DNA from: Desulfobulbus propionicus
GTDB lineage: Bacteria; Desulfobacterota; Dissulfuribacteria; Dissulfuribacterales; DYLC01
DNA length: 32,334 nucleotides
Direction: 5' to 3'
Assembly: GCA_020722285.1 (NCBI GenBank)
Contig: DYLC01000007.1
Span: 1 to 32,334, forward strand
Made by a program: the position numbers and the translations under genes. The notes below the pieces were generated by a model. It did no database searches. It was not told where the DNA came from and saw only the letters and a program-made list of their open reading frames with translations. Shown here piece by piece: positions 7,299 through 16,259 of this stretch; the first letter of the stretch is position 1; each line of letters opens with the position of its first letter.

Positions 7299-9431
7299 AT
7301 GAGCAGTGACACTTACTACGACTACCCAGAACAGGACACGATTAACCTGCCCGTCCTTTTCGCCAGCAATGTCTTCAGCGACAAAGTCATGAAGGCCAGA
7401 TTACCCAAGGAGACCTACAAGAGTCTGCGCAGGACTATAGAGGGGCTCGCTCCCCTGGCCCCTGAAACCGCCGCTGTAGTGGCTAACGCCATGAAGGATT
7501 GGGCGATTGAAAAGGGCGCCACTCACTATACCCACTGGTTCCAACCTCTTACCGGCGCCACTGCAGAAAAACATGACTCTTTCATCGCTCCTACCCAGGA
7601 TGGCGGTATCATCATGGAATTTTCTGGAAAGCAGTTGATCCAGGGTGAGCCTGACGCATCTTCCTTCCCCAGCGGCGGTTTGCGCGCCACTTTTGAGGCT
7701 CGTGGCTACACTGCATGGGACTGCACCTCCCCGGCTTTTCTGAAAGAGGATGCTGCAGGCAATGTAACCCTCTGCATACCGACTGCTTTCTGCTCGTACA
7801 AGGGCGAGGCATTGGACAAGAAAACCCCCTTGCTTCGCTCCATGGCTGCCGTTTCCAAACAGGCCATGCGCGTGCTGCGCATTATGGGGAACACCACCTC
7901 CAGCGCTGTAACCTCTACGGTCGGCGCCGAACAGGAATACTTTTTAGTGGACAAGGAGTATTACCTGAAGCGCCTTGACCTTTTAAACTGTGGTCGCACC
8001 CTGTTCGGTGCGCCTGCTCCGAAGGGACAGGAGCTTGAAGATCAGTATTTCGGCGCCATAAAGGATCGCGTTTCAGCCTATATGAGGGATTTGGACGTCG
8101 AACTCTGGAAGATGGGTATCACCTCCAAGACAAAACATAACGAGGTAGCACCTGCACAGTACGAGATGGCCCCTGTTTTTGCCACCACCAATATTGCCAC
8201 AGATCAGAACCAACTCGTCATGGAAACCATGCAGAAGATAGCTCTGCGCCACGAAATGGTCTGCCTGTTGCACGAAAAGCCTTATGCTGGCATAAACGGC
8301 TCTGGCAAACACAATAACTGGTCGCTCTCCACTGATGATGGCATCAACCTGCTTGATCCTGGCACGACCCCAGAAAACAATGCACAGTTCCTTGTCATGC
8401 TTTGCGCCCTTCTAAAGGCGGTTGATACCCATGCCGACATCATGCGCGCCACCTGTGGTAGCGCAAGCAATGACCATCGTCTTGGCGCTAACGAGGCCCC
8501 GCCTGCTATTATCTCTGTATTTTTAGGCGAGGAGCTTTCAGATATACTAACCACCCTTGCCGAAGGCAAAAAGGTCAGCGCAAAAAGTGGCAGTGACTTC
8601 CTGAGGATCGGCGTTGATTCCCTGCCTGATTTGCCTAAAGACAATGCTGACCGTAACCGCACATCACCATTTGCCTTCACTGGCAACAAGTTCGAATTCC
8701 GCATGGTCGGCTCATCACAGTCTATCGCTGGTCCTAACGTGGCTCTGAACACCATTGTTGCCGAGGCCTTGGATGAAATCGCTACCCGTCTTGAAAAAGC
8801 AACAGACGTAAATGTGGAGATATTGAATATTATCAAGGATACGGTAAAGCAGCATGGCAGAATCATGTTCAATGGCAACAACTATAGCGACGAATGGGCA
8901 AAAGAGGCGGAAAAACGCGGATTGCCTAACATTTGTAATACTGTTGACGCCCTTAAGAGTTTTATAACTGACAAGGCGCTCACCTTGTTTGGCAAGTATA
9001 ACGTATTAAGCAAAGAGGAACTCCATTCCAGATATGATATCTATGTGGAGCAGTATTCAAAGCATATCAATATTGAGGCACGGACTTCAATCCAGATGAC
9101 ACACAGGCTATATCTGCCATCTGCTATTCGCTTCTGCACCGAGCTTGGCAACTCTATAGCTGTAGCAGGAAAGGCTGGGGCTGTTCAAAAAGAATTATTG
9201 AAACAAATTGATAGCCTGATGACCTCAGCAAACAAGAATCTTAAGCAGCTCGAAACCGAGACAGCTAATGCAGCAGCTATTAACGATGTAGAAAAGCAGG
9301 CAGCAGCCTACCGCGATAATGTAGTCGTAGCGATGAATGCTCTGCGTGCTGACATTGATGCCATGGAACAGCTGCTACCGGCTGACCTCTGGCCAGTTCC
9401 GATCTACAGCGAATTGCTGTTCAATCTGTAA
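7299..9431 (+). CDS. glnN: Glutamine synthetase type III (GlnN)
   Basis: 710 aa, the size of GSIII, a double-ring dodecameric glutamine synthetase of different architecture from GlnA. The N-terminal GSIII-specific domain (about 1-170) contains the [21 protein letters not shown] signature. Catalytic blocks follow: [44 protein letters not shown], and [16 protein letters not shown]. The C-terminal region (about 600-700) is helical. Ribosome-binding site AAGGAGAG is 7 bp before the ATG. It follows glnA on the same strand after a 530-bp gap with its own sigma54 promoter, so it is probably induced separately, for example under nitrogen limitation. By eye the first half uses more C-ending codons and GGCGCC than its neighbours, which may mean horizontal origin or high expression; I have not computed this. 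Confidence 0.96.
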   Translation: MSSDTYYDYPEQDTINLPVLFASNVFSDKVMKARLPKETYKSLRRTIEGLAPLAPETAAVVANAMKDWAIEKGATHYTHWFQPLTGATAEKHDSFIAPTQDGGIIMEFSGKQLIQGEPDASSFPSGGLRATFEARGYTAWDCTSPAFLKEDAAGNVTLCIPTAFCSYKGEALDKKTPLLRSMAAVSKQAMRVLRIMGNTTSSAVTSTVGAEQEYFLVDKEYYLKRLDLLNCGRTLFGAPAPKGQELEDQYFGAIKDRVSAYMRDLDVELWKMGITSKTKHNEVAPAQYEMAPVFATTNIATDQNQLVMETMQKIALRHEMVCLLHEKPYAGINGSGKHNNWSLSTDDGINLLDPGTTPENNAQFLVMLCALLKAVDTHADIMRATCGSASNDHRLGANEAPPAIISVFLGEELSDILTTLAEGKKVSAKSGSDFLRIGVDSLPDLPKDNADRNRTSPFAFTGNKFEFRMVGSSQSIAGPNVALNTIVAEALDEIATRLEKATDVNVEILNIIKDTVKQHGRIMFNGNNYSDEWAKEAEKRGLPNICNTVDALKSFITDKALTLFGKYNVLSKEELHSRYDIYVEQYSKHINIEARTSIQMTHRLYLPSAIRFCTELGNSIAVAGKAGAVQKELLKQIDSLMTSANKNLKQLETETANAAAINDVEKQAAAYRDNVVVAMNALRADIDAMEQLLPADLWPVPIYSELLFNL

Positions 9432-9454
9432 CTTTGCCTTAATAGGCATAAAAC

Positions 9455-9646
9455 CAAAAATACGCAATTTCAACAAGTTAAGTTACTTGGAAGTTACTTG
9501 GAAAAAATTTTGTGCGCTGGCAAGGCGTGAAAAGGCTGAAAAGCACAGCATACTCCCCCAAATATTCCTGACAAGGGGAGGTCAGGAGGGGTTTTCAGAT
9601 AAACAACACAACCATTAAGCTAAAAGGCATTTTGGGGAACCTCCCT
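9455..9646 (+). repeat. Dispersed element, copy 5 (mosaic)
   Basis: Starts with the 30-bp module shared exactly with copy 1 (131-160), contains a local duplication of AGTTACTTGGA, and has the GGCAAGGCGTGA and AGCACAGCATACTCCC core. Its middle (about 9559-9625) is unlike the other copies (GACAAGGGGAGGTCAGGAGGGG). It ends in GGGGAACCTCCC, one base before the end of the nifA-like gene. It fills the convergent gap between glnN and that gene. Confidence 0.7.
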
Positions 9647-9647
9647 T

Positions 9648-11246
9648 TCATAATTGGACAAGATTATATTTTTGTATCTTATAGCCGATCTGCCTTGGGG
9701 TAAGCCCTAGTTCCTTGGCTGCCTTTGTCTGCACCCATTTATGCTTGATGAGAGCAGCCAGGATTTGCCTCTTTTCAATCTCCTTCAAAGAAAGCGATGG
9801 GCTGGACGACTGTTCCTGTTGCAAGGATTTTTGTGTCTGATTCATGGGTTTAAGGCATGGAATAGTGGAAACCGGACAGGTATTGCTGATAAAAAAAGGA
9901 AGCTCCTCAGGCTGGATACAGTCAGACTCTGTCATGATAAGCAGGCGCTCTATCAGATTTTGAAGCTCCCTTACATTTCCAGGCCAGTCATAAGAGATAA
10001 GGATATCAAGCGCCTGACGTGAAAGCTTGACATTCTTATGGTGGCTGAGGTTGTACTGTCTGAGGAAATGATCCACAATAGGTGGGATGTCCTCTACCCT
10101 GTTTCTTAAAGGCGGGATGACAATTGGCACTACGTTCAAACGATAATAGAGGTCTGCCCTGAATGTTCCATCTGCCACAGCAGCGTCAAGCCCCCTGTTG
10201 GTGGCTGCAATCACCCTTACATCCACCTGAACGGTATTCGAGCCTCCGACCCTCTCAAACTCCTGCTCCTGAAGCGCGCGCAGAAGTTTTGCCTGTAAAC
10301 TAAGCGGCAGCTCGCCTATCTCGTCAAGGAATAACGTGCCTTTGTCAGCCATTTCAAATCGGCCTTTTTTACGAGCAAATGCCCCTGTGAAAGCGCCTTT
10401 TTCATGGCCAAAAAACTCACTTTCCAGCAGGGTTTCAGGGATAGCTGCACAGTTAATCTTGATAAAAGGGGCTTTCTGGCGTTGACTACCCTCGTGAATC
10501 GCCCTTGCTATCAGTTCCTTCCCTGTGCCTGATTCACCCATGATGAGCACGGTAGCGCGGGTAGGGGCAGCCTTTTCCACTGTAACAAGCACATCCTGCA
10601 TTATCTTGCTCACGGCCACGATGTTTGGATATTTGTAGCGGGCGTGCAGTTCAGCCTTAAGAGAACGGTTTTCCTCTATCAGATGTTCCTGCTTGCTGTA
10701 AATCGCCTGATGCAGATTCAAAAACTGGGCGGTCAGGGCTGCAACCACTGTTAAAAAACGGATATCTTCTTCAAAAGATACATCTTGTGCAAAAAGCCTG
10801 TCAACGCTTAAGACACCGACGGTTTCACCATTCAGAATAACAGGCACACCGATAAAGGATATCTTGTCTTTTTTAAGTAAAAAGCTGTTTCTTGAGCCTG
10901 TCTTGTTCAAAAACAGGGGTTCATCCTTGATATCAGGCACAACAAACGGCTGGGCAGACTTAAAAACCTGGCCTGTGATACCCTCTCCAATACTGTAAAC
11001 CCCCCGCTCTTCCTCTTCCTTAGTCAGGCCGTAGGACGTGCGGATACGAAGCCGCCCCCCTGTCCTGTCCACCAGTGACAGGGTTGCGCGCTCCATGTGC
11101 AAGGTTTCATGAAGTATCTTGAGAATAGCGCGCAGAGTATGGTCCAGATCCGTGGCTCGTCCGATCAGCAAGGCTATCTCGTGAAGCGCTTGCAGCTCAA
11201 TCTGCTGTATCAAAGCAAAATCAGGGTCAGGTCCTGTAGTCAGCAT
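9648..11246 (-). CDS. NifA-type sigma54-dependent transcriptional activator
   Basis: 532 aa enhancer-binding protein of the NifA class. A GAF domain spans about 15-175, where NifA senses metabolic state or PII-type proteins. The AAA+ domain (about 208-440) has Walker A GESGTGKE (237-244), the sigma54-contacting GAFTGA loop (284-289), Walker B FLDEIGE and RADLYYRL. A Fis-type helix-turn-helix lies at about 509-526 ([18 protein letters not shown]), close to NifA's. The linker before it has two cysteines (C457, C464), unlike the four-cysteine motif of oxygen-sensitive rhizobial NifA. The start overlaps argJ by 20 bp and lacks a clear Shine-Dalgarno, suggesting translational coupling. No nif genes are in the window. 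Its position beside glnN, which has a sigma54 promoter, makes glnN a plausible target; that is inference. Confidence 0.88.
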   Translation of the reverse strand: MLTTGPDPDFALIQQIELQALHEIALLIGRATDLDHTLRAILKILHETLHMERATLSLVDRTGGRLRIRTSYGLTKEEEERGVYSIGEGITGQVFKSAQPFVVPDIKDEPLFLNKTGSRNSFLLKKDKISFIGVPVILNGETVGVLSVDRLFAQDVSFEEDIRFLTVVAALTAQFLNLHQAIYSKQEHLIEENRSLKAELHARYKYPNIVAVSKIMQDVLVTVEKAAPTRATVLIMGESGTGKELIARAIHEGSQRQKAPFIKINCAAIPETLLESEFFGHEKGAFTGAFARKKGRFEMADKGTLFLDEIGELPLSLQAKLLRALQEQEFERVGGSNTVQVDVRVIAATNRGLDAAVADGTFRADLYYRLNVVPIVIPPLRNRVEDIPPIVDHFLRQYNLSHHKNVKLSRQALDILISYDWPGNVRELQNLIERLLIMTESDCIQPEELPFFISNTCPVSTIPCLKPMNQTQKSLQQEQSSSPSLSLKEIEKRQILAALIKHKWVQTKAAKELGLTPRQIGYKIQKYNLVQL

Positions 11247-12450
11247 TAATTTTCACATAATCCAAGGAAAAATCACAGGTGATACAGTAATAACTGGCAT
11301 CTCCAAGTCCTACCTCAAGGTTGATGTCATAAACAGGGGCTGACATTACTGCTTTAGCCTTTGCTTCAGCCTCCTCTCCGATGGCAATGCCTCTTTTCAC
11401 CACCAAAACATCGCCGATGAACAGACTCGCTGTATCCTGCTCGAAAATCGCCTGCGAACGGCCTGCTGCAGCAAATATCCTGCCCCAGTTAGGATCGCGG
11501 CCAAAAAAAGCTGTTTTAACAAGAGGAGACTGTGCAATTGTCCTTGCAATCTGTTTCGCATCCTCATGAGTTCGAGCTCTGGTTACGTTGATGGTGATCC
11601 GATGATGCGCTCCTTCACCATCCTCCACAATCATATTGGCAAGCTCAGCCAGAACCTCATCAAGAGCTGCCTCAAACGCCCTTGCATAGGTCTTATTCTC
11701 CTCTATCTCTGCCTCCCATGTAAGTCCGTTGGCCATCAGAAGCACTGTGTCGTTCGTACTGGTGTCGCCATCCACAAGTATGCGGTTAAAGCTTTTTTCT
11801 GTAGCATTTTCAAGACAATTCTGGGCATAGACAGGGCTTATCAAGGCATTTGTAAGGACGAAGGCAAGCATAGTGGCATGTGGCCCGCTCATGTCCGGCC
11901 CAATCATACCAGCTCCCTTTGCAATCCCAAGGATACGCACTTCAAAACCATCCAGATTTATATCTCTTACCGAAATTTTCTGACGTGAATCCGTGGTCAT
12001 AATGGCCTGTGCAACCTGTTCAAGCCCTGACTCATGCAGACTTGAACAAAGCCTCGGCGCTGCCTGAGCGATCCTGTCAACTGGCAGTCTTGCTCCGATT
12101 ACCCCGGTTGAAGCTGCCAGCACCTCATCAGGAGGTATATTTAGCTCCCTCGCAATCAACTCAGTTGTTAAGTTGACGTCGTCAAGCCCTTGATGCCCTG
12201 TGCAGGCATTGGCGTTTCCGCTATTTACAAGGATAGCCCTTGCATAAGGCTCTTTTTCCTTCAATCTTTCAATGGTCTTGATAACAGGCGCGGCCTTGAC
12301 CTGATTATCCGTGAAAACGCCTGCAATGACCGCAGGCACCTCTGAATAAATCAAACCGAGGTCAAGGCGTCCCTTGTATTTTATCTCAGCCTCAACAGCC
12401 GCGGCCTTAAAACCTTTTACATAAAAATTTTGCTGTAAATTCTTTGTCAT
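11227..12450 (-). CDS. argJ: Bifunctional ornithine acetyltransferase / N-acetylglutamate synthase (ArgJ)
   Basis: 407 aa. ArgJ transfers acetyl from N-acetylornithine to glutamate, closing the arginine acetyl cycle; many members also use acetyl-CoA. The precursor self-cleaves before a threonine nucleophile, here T193 in HATMLAFVLTNA. Other family blocks are visible: VNSGNANACTG, STGVIGARLP, MTTDS, DGDTSTNDT and FGRDPNWGRI. The segment before the cleavage Thr reads MIGPDMSGPHATML, about four residues longer than the common MIxPNMATML. Ribosome-binding site AGGAAGGA sits 5 bp before the ATG. A terminator-like hairpin lies only about 37 bp upstream. The 3' end overlaps the NifA-type gene. Confidence 0.93.
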   Translation of the reverse strand: MTKNLQQNFYVKGFKAAAVEAEIKYKGRLDLGLIYSEVPAVIAGVFTDNQVKAAPVIKTIERLKEKEPYARAILVNSGNANACTGHQGLDDVNLTTELIARELNIPPDEVLAASTGVIGARLPVDRIAQAAPRLCSSLHESGLEQVAQAIMTTDSRQKISVRDINLDGFEVRILGIAKGAGMIGPDMSGPHATMLAFVLTNALISPVYAQNCLENATEKSFNRILVDGDTSTNDTVLLMANGLTWEAEIEENKTYARAFEAALDEVLAELANMIVEDGEGAHHRITINVTRARTHEDAKQIARTIAQSPLVKTAFFGRDPNWGRIFAAAGRSQAIFEQDTASLFIGDVLVVKRGIAIGEEAEAKAKAVMSAPVYDINLEVGLGDASYYCITCDFSLDYVKINADYRT

Positions 12451-12486
12451 AAGAATCCTTCCTGCATAATCTCAAACATTATGACG

Positions 12487-12509
12487 AAAAAAACAGGGGA
12501 CTGCCTGTT
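12487..12509 (-). terminator. Rho-independent terminator upstream of argJ
   Basis: On the minus strand, AACAGG, loop CAGTCC and CCTGTT form a 6-bp stem that runs straight into a run of T (A at 12487-12493 on the plus strand). It lies between the FnIII lipoprotein gene and argJ. It ends about 37 nt before the argJ start, so it either closes the upstream operon or attenuates read-through into argJ. Confidence 0.65.
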
Positions 12510-12575
12510 GATCTTTTCAGCCCAAGCCCGGTTGCATCAATAAAATACCTTAGTTTTCGCATAGTTACAAACATT

Positions 12576-13664
12576 TTACCTTAATATCTCAACATCGGCT
12601 TTTTCTGAGAAACTACTTTCATTTGCAGGGCTGGCAGTATCAACCGCTGTAACCCAGTAGCGATAAACACCATCAGGCAAAACAGTCGTGTCATTAAAAC
12701 GCGGAGTGACGAGTGGTTGCTGATTGAGCCTTACGACCAAGTCGCTTTCTCCTGTCTGTCTGTAAACAAAATATCCTTTCAGATTAGGCTCCGAACTTTC
12801 CTGCCACAGCAATTCTATCATATCTGTGTCTGATTGTAAAAATTTAGCAACCAATCCCCTTGGGGCCTTTGGAGGAGTCAGATTGCCTACATAAAATGCC
12901 TTTTTTTCGCTTAACTCCCCTTCAATAGAGGTTCCGAAATAATCCAACTCACAAGATACGGCGTAGGTATTTTCCTGATTGCTCGAAACTGATTTATCTG
13001 TAAAGCTGTTCTGAGTAAGTTTTTTCTGAAGTTTTTTCCAGGCTCCATCTTTTGTCTGTTTGTAAACATTAAAGGAGACAGGCAGATTCAATGCAGAGCC
13101 ATCAGCCCACGTTAATGGTGCTTTCCAGCTCAACTCCATGCCATTTTTGGAAAGCCTAAGTTCAAGCCCGGCGGGAACACCAGGCTGAATATGCCAGGCA
13201 AACGTAACTCTGTTGGATGCGTCGCTTGTGTTAAGAAAGCCCTTCTTTGTTTTGACTTCATAGACATAAAGTTTTTCTGGCTGAAGGGTCCTGTCTTCGT
13301 AAAACATCTTTCGTGACACCTCCGGCACGGCCTCAAAGGGTATGACTACAGGGGCATCAAAGCTCACTGGACATAAAGTGCAGACGTTTTCATTGAGACT
13401 CAAGGGAAATTCGGCCTTGTAAAGCTCAAAACCCTCAAGCCTGTAAATAGGACTTCCATCTGTGTTCCGGATAGGCACTGTCCAGCCAAGCTCTGCGCCT
13501 GAGGCAGTTATCCGATAGCTTAGGTCAGCTATCGGCTTGGGCCTGATAGTCCCAGGGGGGACAGGCATGCCTTTCCTGCCGCATCCGGTAAGGCACAGAC
13601 CCAAGAAAAGGGCAGTGAAGAGATATCTACCCCATCTTTTAGGAGAAAATATTTGATTTATCAT
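12576..13664 (-). CDS. Lipoprotein with fibronectin type III repeats and LptM-like N-terminus
   Basis: 362 aa predicted outer-membrane or periplasmic lipoprotein. A short hydrophobic signal ends in the lipobox LTGC (C28). The sequence after it, CGRKGMPVPP, resembles the N-terminus of LptM/YifL, a small lipoprotein that assists maturation of the LPS translocon. The rest looks like three fibronectin type III modules at about 45-135, 145-235 and 245-345 (recurring APRGLVA..., ELLWQESSEPNLKGYFVYR, YWVTAVD patterns). The ATG at 13664 forms an ATGA overlap with the argH stop, so the two are translationally coupled; an upstream in-frame start at 13682 is less likely. Function is unknown. The LptM reading rests on about ten residues and on position next to argH. 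Confidence 0.75.
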   Translation of the reverse strand: MINQIFSPKRWGRYLFTALFLGLCLTGCGRKGMPVPPGTIRPKPIADLSYRITASGAELGWTVPIRNTDGSPIYRLEGFELYKAEFPLSLNENVCTLCPVSFDAPVVIPFEAVPEVSRKMFYEDRTLQPEKLYVYEVKTKKGFLNTSDASNRVTFAWHIQPGVPAGLELRLSKNGMELSWKAPLTWADGSALNLPVSFNVYKQTKDGAWKKLQKKLTQNSFTDKSVSSNQENTYAVSCELDYFGTSIEGELSEKKAFYVGNLTPPKAPRGLVAKFLQSDTDMIELLWQESSEPNLKGYFVYRQTGESDLVVRLNQQPLVTPRFNDTTVLPDGVYRYWVTAVDTASPANESSFSEKADVEILR

Positions 13665-15064
13665 CCCAAACGTTGTTTCCACGTTTTGATCGCCTCCTTG
13701 ACCTGAGTAAAAGATGTCCCTCCCAAAGAGGCACGGCTCTGGGCCGAGCCTTCCGGAGTTAACCTTGAGAGAAGATCCTCTTCAATAAACGGTGAAGCAC
13801 CTTTCAAAAAAAACATATCAAGTTCACTTAACATCAAGCCCTTTTCAACGCAATGTCCCACGATTTTTCCTGCTATCTCATGGGCATCCCTGAATGCAAC
13901 GCCTTTTTGAACCAGATAGTCCGCAAGATCAGTAGCTGTCAAAAAGCCTCTCTGAATGTGTTCTCTCAGCACCTCCAGTCTGGGGCTTATGCGCTCCACA
14001 AGACGTGACATAACGAGCAGACAGGCCTTAATGGTGTCAACAGCATCAAAAAGAGGCTCTTTGTCCTCCTGAAGGTCTCGGTTGTAAGTCATCGGAAGCC
14101 CTTTGAGCAAAGTCAGAAGGGCAACAAGGCTGCCATAGACCCTCCCTGTCTTTCCCCTTACAAGTTCTGGCACGTCAGGATTTTTTTTCTGGGGCATGAT
14201 GCTTGAGCCAGTGCAGAAAGCGTCAGGTAGCTCAATAAACCTGAACTCATCAGATGACCAGAGGATGATCTCTTCTGAGAGCCTGCTGAGATGCATCATG
14301 ACAACGCTTGCATCTGCCAGAAACTCCACGACAAAATCCCTGTCAGCCACAGAGTCCATACTGTTTGCTGTCGGCTTTTCAAAGCCAAGCTCCCTGGCAA
14401 CGAAATCCCTGTCTATGGGAAAGCCTGTGCCTGCCAGGGCGGCAGCGCCAAGGGGACAGAGATTGACCCTTTTCCTGCAATCAACAAGCCTTTCAATATC
14501 CCGTTGAAACATCTCGCAATAAGCCAGAAAATGGTGCGCCCACAAAATAGGCTGCGCCTTTTGCAGATGGGTATAGCCCGGCATCACAAGCTCAGGATGT
14601 GCTGTTGCAAGGGTTACAAAAGCCCGTTGCAGACCCTTTATCAGCCCGCATATCTCATCAATCTCATAGCGTAGATAAAGGCGCACATCAGTGGCAACCT
14701 GGTCATTTCTGCTCCTGGCAGTGTGAAGCCTCTTTCCGGCCTCGCCAATGCGCTCGGAAAGCCTGCGCTCAATGTTCATATGCACATCTTCAAGCTCTGC
14801 CTGCCACTGAAACTTGCCTGCCTCAATCTCAGATAAAAGCTCTTGGAGCCCTTTTTTAATGTCATCAGCGTCTTTTTGCGTAATTATACCCTGTTTTGCA
14901 AGCATTTTGGCATGAACGATGCTTGCTTGGATGTCAAACGGCGCAAGCCTCCTGTCAAAGTGCACAGAGCAGGAAAAAGACTCCACCAGCCTGTCCGTTG
15001 CCTCGCTGAACCTGCCGCCCCAGGGTTTTTTTGTCTCTTGTGTTGTCTGTTTTTCTGAACCCAT
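13661..15064 (-). CDS. argH: Argininosuccinate lyase (ArgH)
   Basis: 467 aa, typical length. It splits argininosuccinate into arginine and fumarate, the last step of arginine synthesis, as a cytosolic homotetramer. The fumarase/aspartase-superfamily signature GSSIMPQKKNPDVPELVRGK (about residues 282-301) carries the catalytic serine. TARSRNDQVATD (about 114) and PGYTHLQKAQP (about 160) are the other active-site blocks. The protein starts MGSEKQTTQETKKPWGGRFSE, with WGGRFSE as in homologues. It follows the polyprenyl synthetase by 41 bp and overlaps the lipoprotein gene by four bases. argG, often adjacent, is not in the window. Confidence 0.97.
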   Translation of the reverse strand: MGSEKQTTQETKKPWGGRFSEATDRLVESFSCSVHFDRRLAPFDIQASIVHAKMLAKQGIITQKDADDIKKGLQELLSEIEAGKFQWQAELEDVHMNIERRLSERIGEAGKRLHTARSRNDQVATDVRLYLRYEIDEICGLIKGLQRAFVTLATAHPELVMPGYTHLQKAQPILWAHHFLAYCEMFQRDIERLVDCRKRVNLCPLGAAALAGTGFPIDRDFVARELGFEKPTANSMDSVADRDFVVEFLADASVVMMHLSRLSEEIILWSSDEFRFIELPDAFCTGSSIMPQKKNPDVPELVRGKTGRVYGSLVALLTLLKGLPMTYNRDLQEDKEPLFDAVDTIKACLLVMSRLVERISPRLEVLREHIQRGFLTATDLADYLVQKGVAFRDAHEIAGKIVGHCVEKGLMLSELDMFFLKGASPFIEEDLLSRLTPEGSAQSRASLGGTSFTQVKEAIKTWKQRLG

Positions 15065-15105
15065 AACTCAATCCTTATAATACTAAGGGCAACGCAGGGT
15101 TTGCC

Positions 15106-16074
15106 CTACCTTGTTCGCTCCACCACAAAACGGGCAATATTCTCAAGCTGTATCCTCGTAATATTGTCTTCAAAACCCTGCAGGCATGTTATTGCCTGTG
15201 CTGCAAATGCCATGGCCTTTTCCTGCGCCTTTTGCAATGCGCCAGTGGAGGCAAGCAGGCTTCTTACCCACACAATCTCCTGTTCATCCGCCTGTCTCGA
15301 AAACAAAATCCTCTCAAGCCTCTCTCTATCAGAACTGCTTGCAGCCTCTCTGGCAAGGACAACCGGAAATGTCAGCTTTCCCTCTTTCAGATCTGTGCCA
15401 ACCTTTTTGCCAAGCGCTTCCGAGTCAGCAGAGTAATCCAGCAGGTCATCTGCTATCTGAAACGCAGCCCCTACCGCCATACCATAGTTTTTCGCCAGTT
15501 CAACCTGAGTTATGTCTGCTCCTGCCAGTATTGCCCCGATCTGGCAGGACGCTGCGATCAAAGCCCCTGTTTTTCTGTCAATAATCCTGTGACACATCTG
15601 CTGCGTAAGCTCAGGTGTCTTGCTGTTTAGAAGTTGTATGATCTCGCCCTCTGACATAAGGGCAACTGTCTTAGCTATGACCGAGGCAATCTCCGCAATG
15701 CCAAACTCTGCTGCGATATAAATAGCCTTTGCATAAAGAAAATCGCCTGCCAGGATAGTCGCCTTGTTGCCCCAGAGTTTGTAGGCAGGAGGCAGGTTTC
15801 TGCGCATCTCGCCTTCATCTATTACGTCATCGTGAAGAAGGCTTGCGCTGTGAAGGTATTCAGGCACAACTGACAGCTCAAACACCTGCTGATCTTCTCT
15901 GCCGCAAAGCCTTGCAAACAACACGGTCAAAAGTGGACGGATACGCTTGCCCCCGGATTTTACGATATATTCACAGACCTCATTGACAAACGGCGTATGA
16001 GCTTCAAACCTGCCGGTAAGGCGCCTTTCAATCTCTGTAAATTCCATCTCAAATACTTGTAAAATATCAGCCAT
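15106..16074 (-). CDS. Trans-polyprenyl diphosphate synthase (IspB/HepT-like)
   Basis: 322 aa. It condenses isopentenyl diphosphate onto allylic diphosphates, most likely making the side chain of menaquinone or ubiquinone. The first aspartate-rich motif is DDVID (82-86, in SLLHDDVIDEGEMRRN) and the second is QIADDLLDY near 205-213. GGKRIRPLL and GDFLYAKA are also diagnostic. The residues before the first motif are small (SASLL), consistent with a long-chain product rather than farnesyl or geranylgeranyl; exact chain length cannot be read. I chose the ATG at 16074, which has GGAGAGG upstream; a start at 16095 would add seven residues over that ribosome-binding site. First gene of the minus-strand argH cluster. 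Confidence 0.9.
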   Translation of the reverse strand: MADILQVFEMEFTEIERRLTGRFEAHTPFVNEVCEYIVKSGGKRIRPLLTVLFARLCGREDQQVFELSVVPEYLHSASLLHDDVIDEGEMRRNLPPAYKLWGNKATILAGDFLYAKAIYIAAEFGIAEIASVIAKTVALMSEGEIIQLLNSKTPELTQQMCHRIIDRKTGALIAASCQIGAILAGADITQVELAKNYGMAVGAAFQIADDLLDYSADSEALGKKVGTDLKEGKLTFPVVLAREAASSSDRERLERILFSRQADEQEIVWVRSLLASTGALQKAQEKAMAFAAQAITCLQGFEDNITRIQLENIARFVVERTR

Positions 16075-16098
16075 GTAAACCTCTCCGCACAACAATCA

Positions 16099-16168
16099 GG
16101 GAAGTTCCAAAAAATGTTTTTTTGTGCCCAGTAGCTGTGTTGTTTTGAAACTAAAAATGCTCACATAT
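16099..16168 (+). repeat. Dispersed element, copy 6 (truncated)
   Basis: Begins with a good terminal repeat, GGGAAGTTCCAAAAAATG, and ends with the internal AAAAATGCTCACATA block. The bulk of the core is missing. It lies between divergent polyprenyl synthetase and mutS. Confidence 0.5.
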
Positions 16169-16259
16169 TTGACTCTTTTTGCTTAGCCATCTAATCTTTC
16201 GATTTTTTACAAAACAATCAATCTTTTACTTTTTTACGCTATAGGTTATTTTACGTCCT

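Noticed and set aside
8282-8881. 199-codon frame antisense to glnN
   Set aside because: It lies wholly inside the well-conserved GSIII catalytic region and has no recognisable domain or ribosome-binding site; it is a codon-bias shadow.
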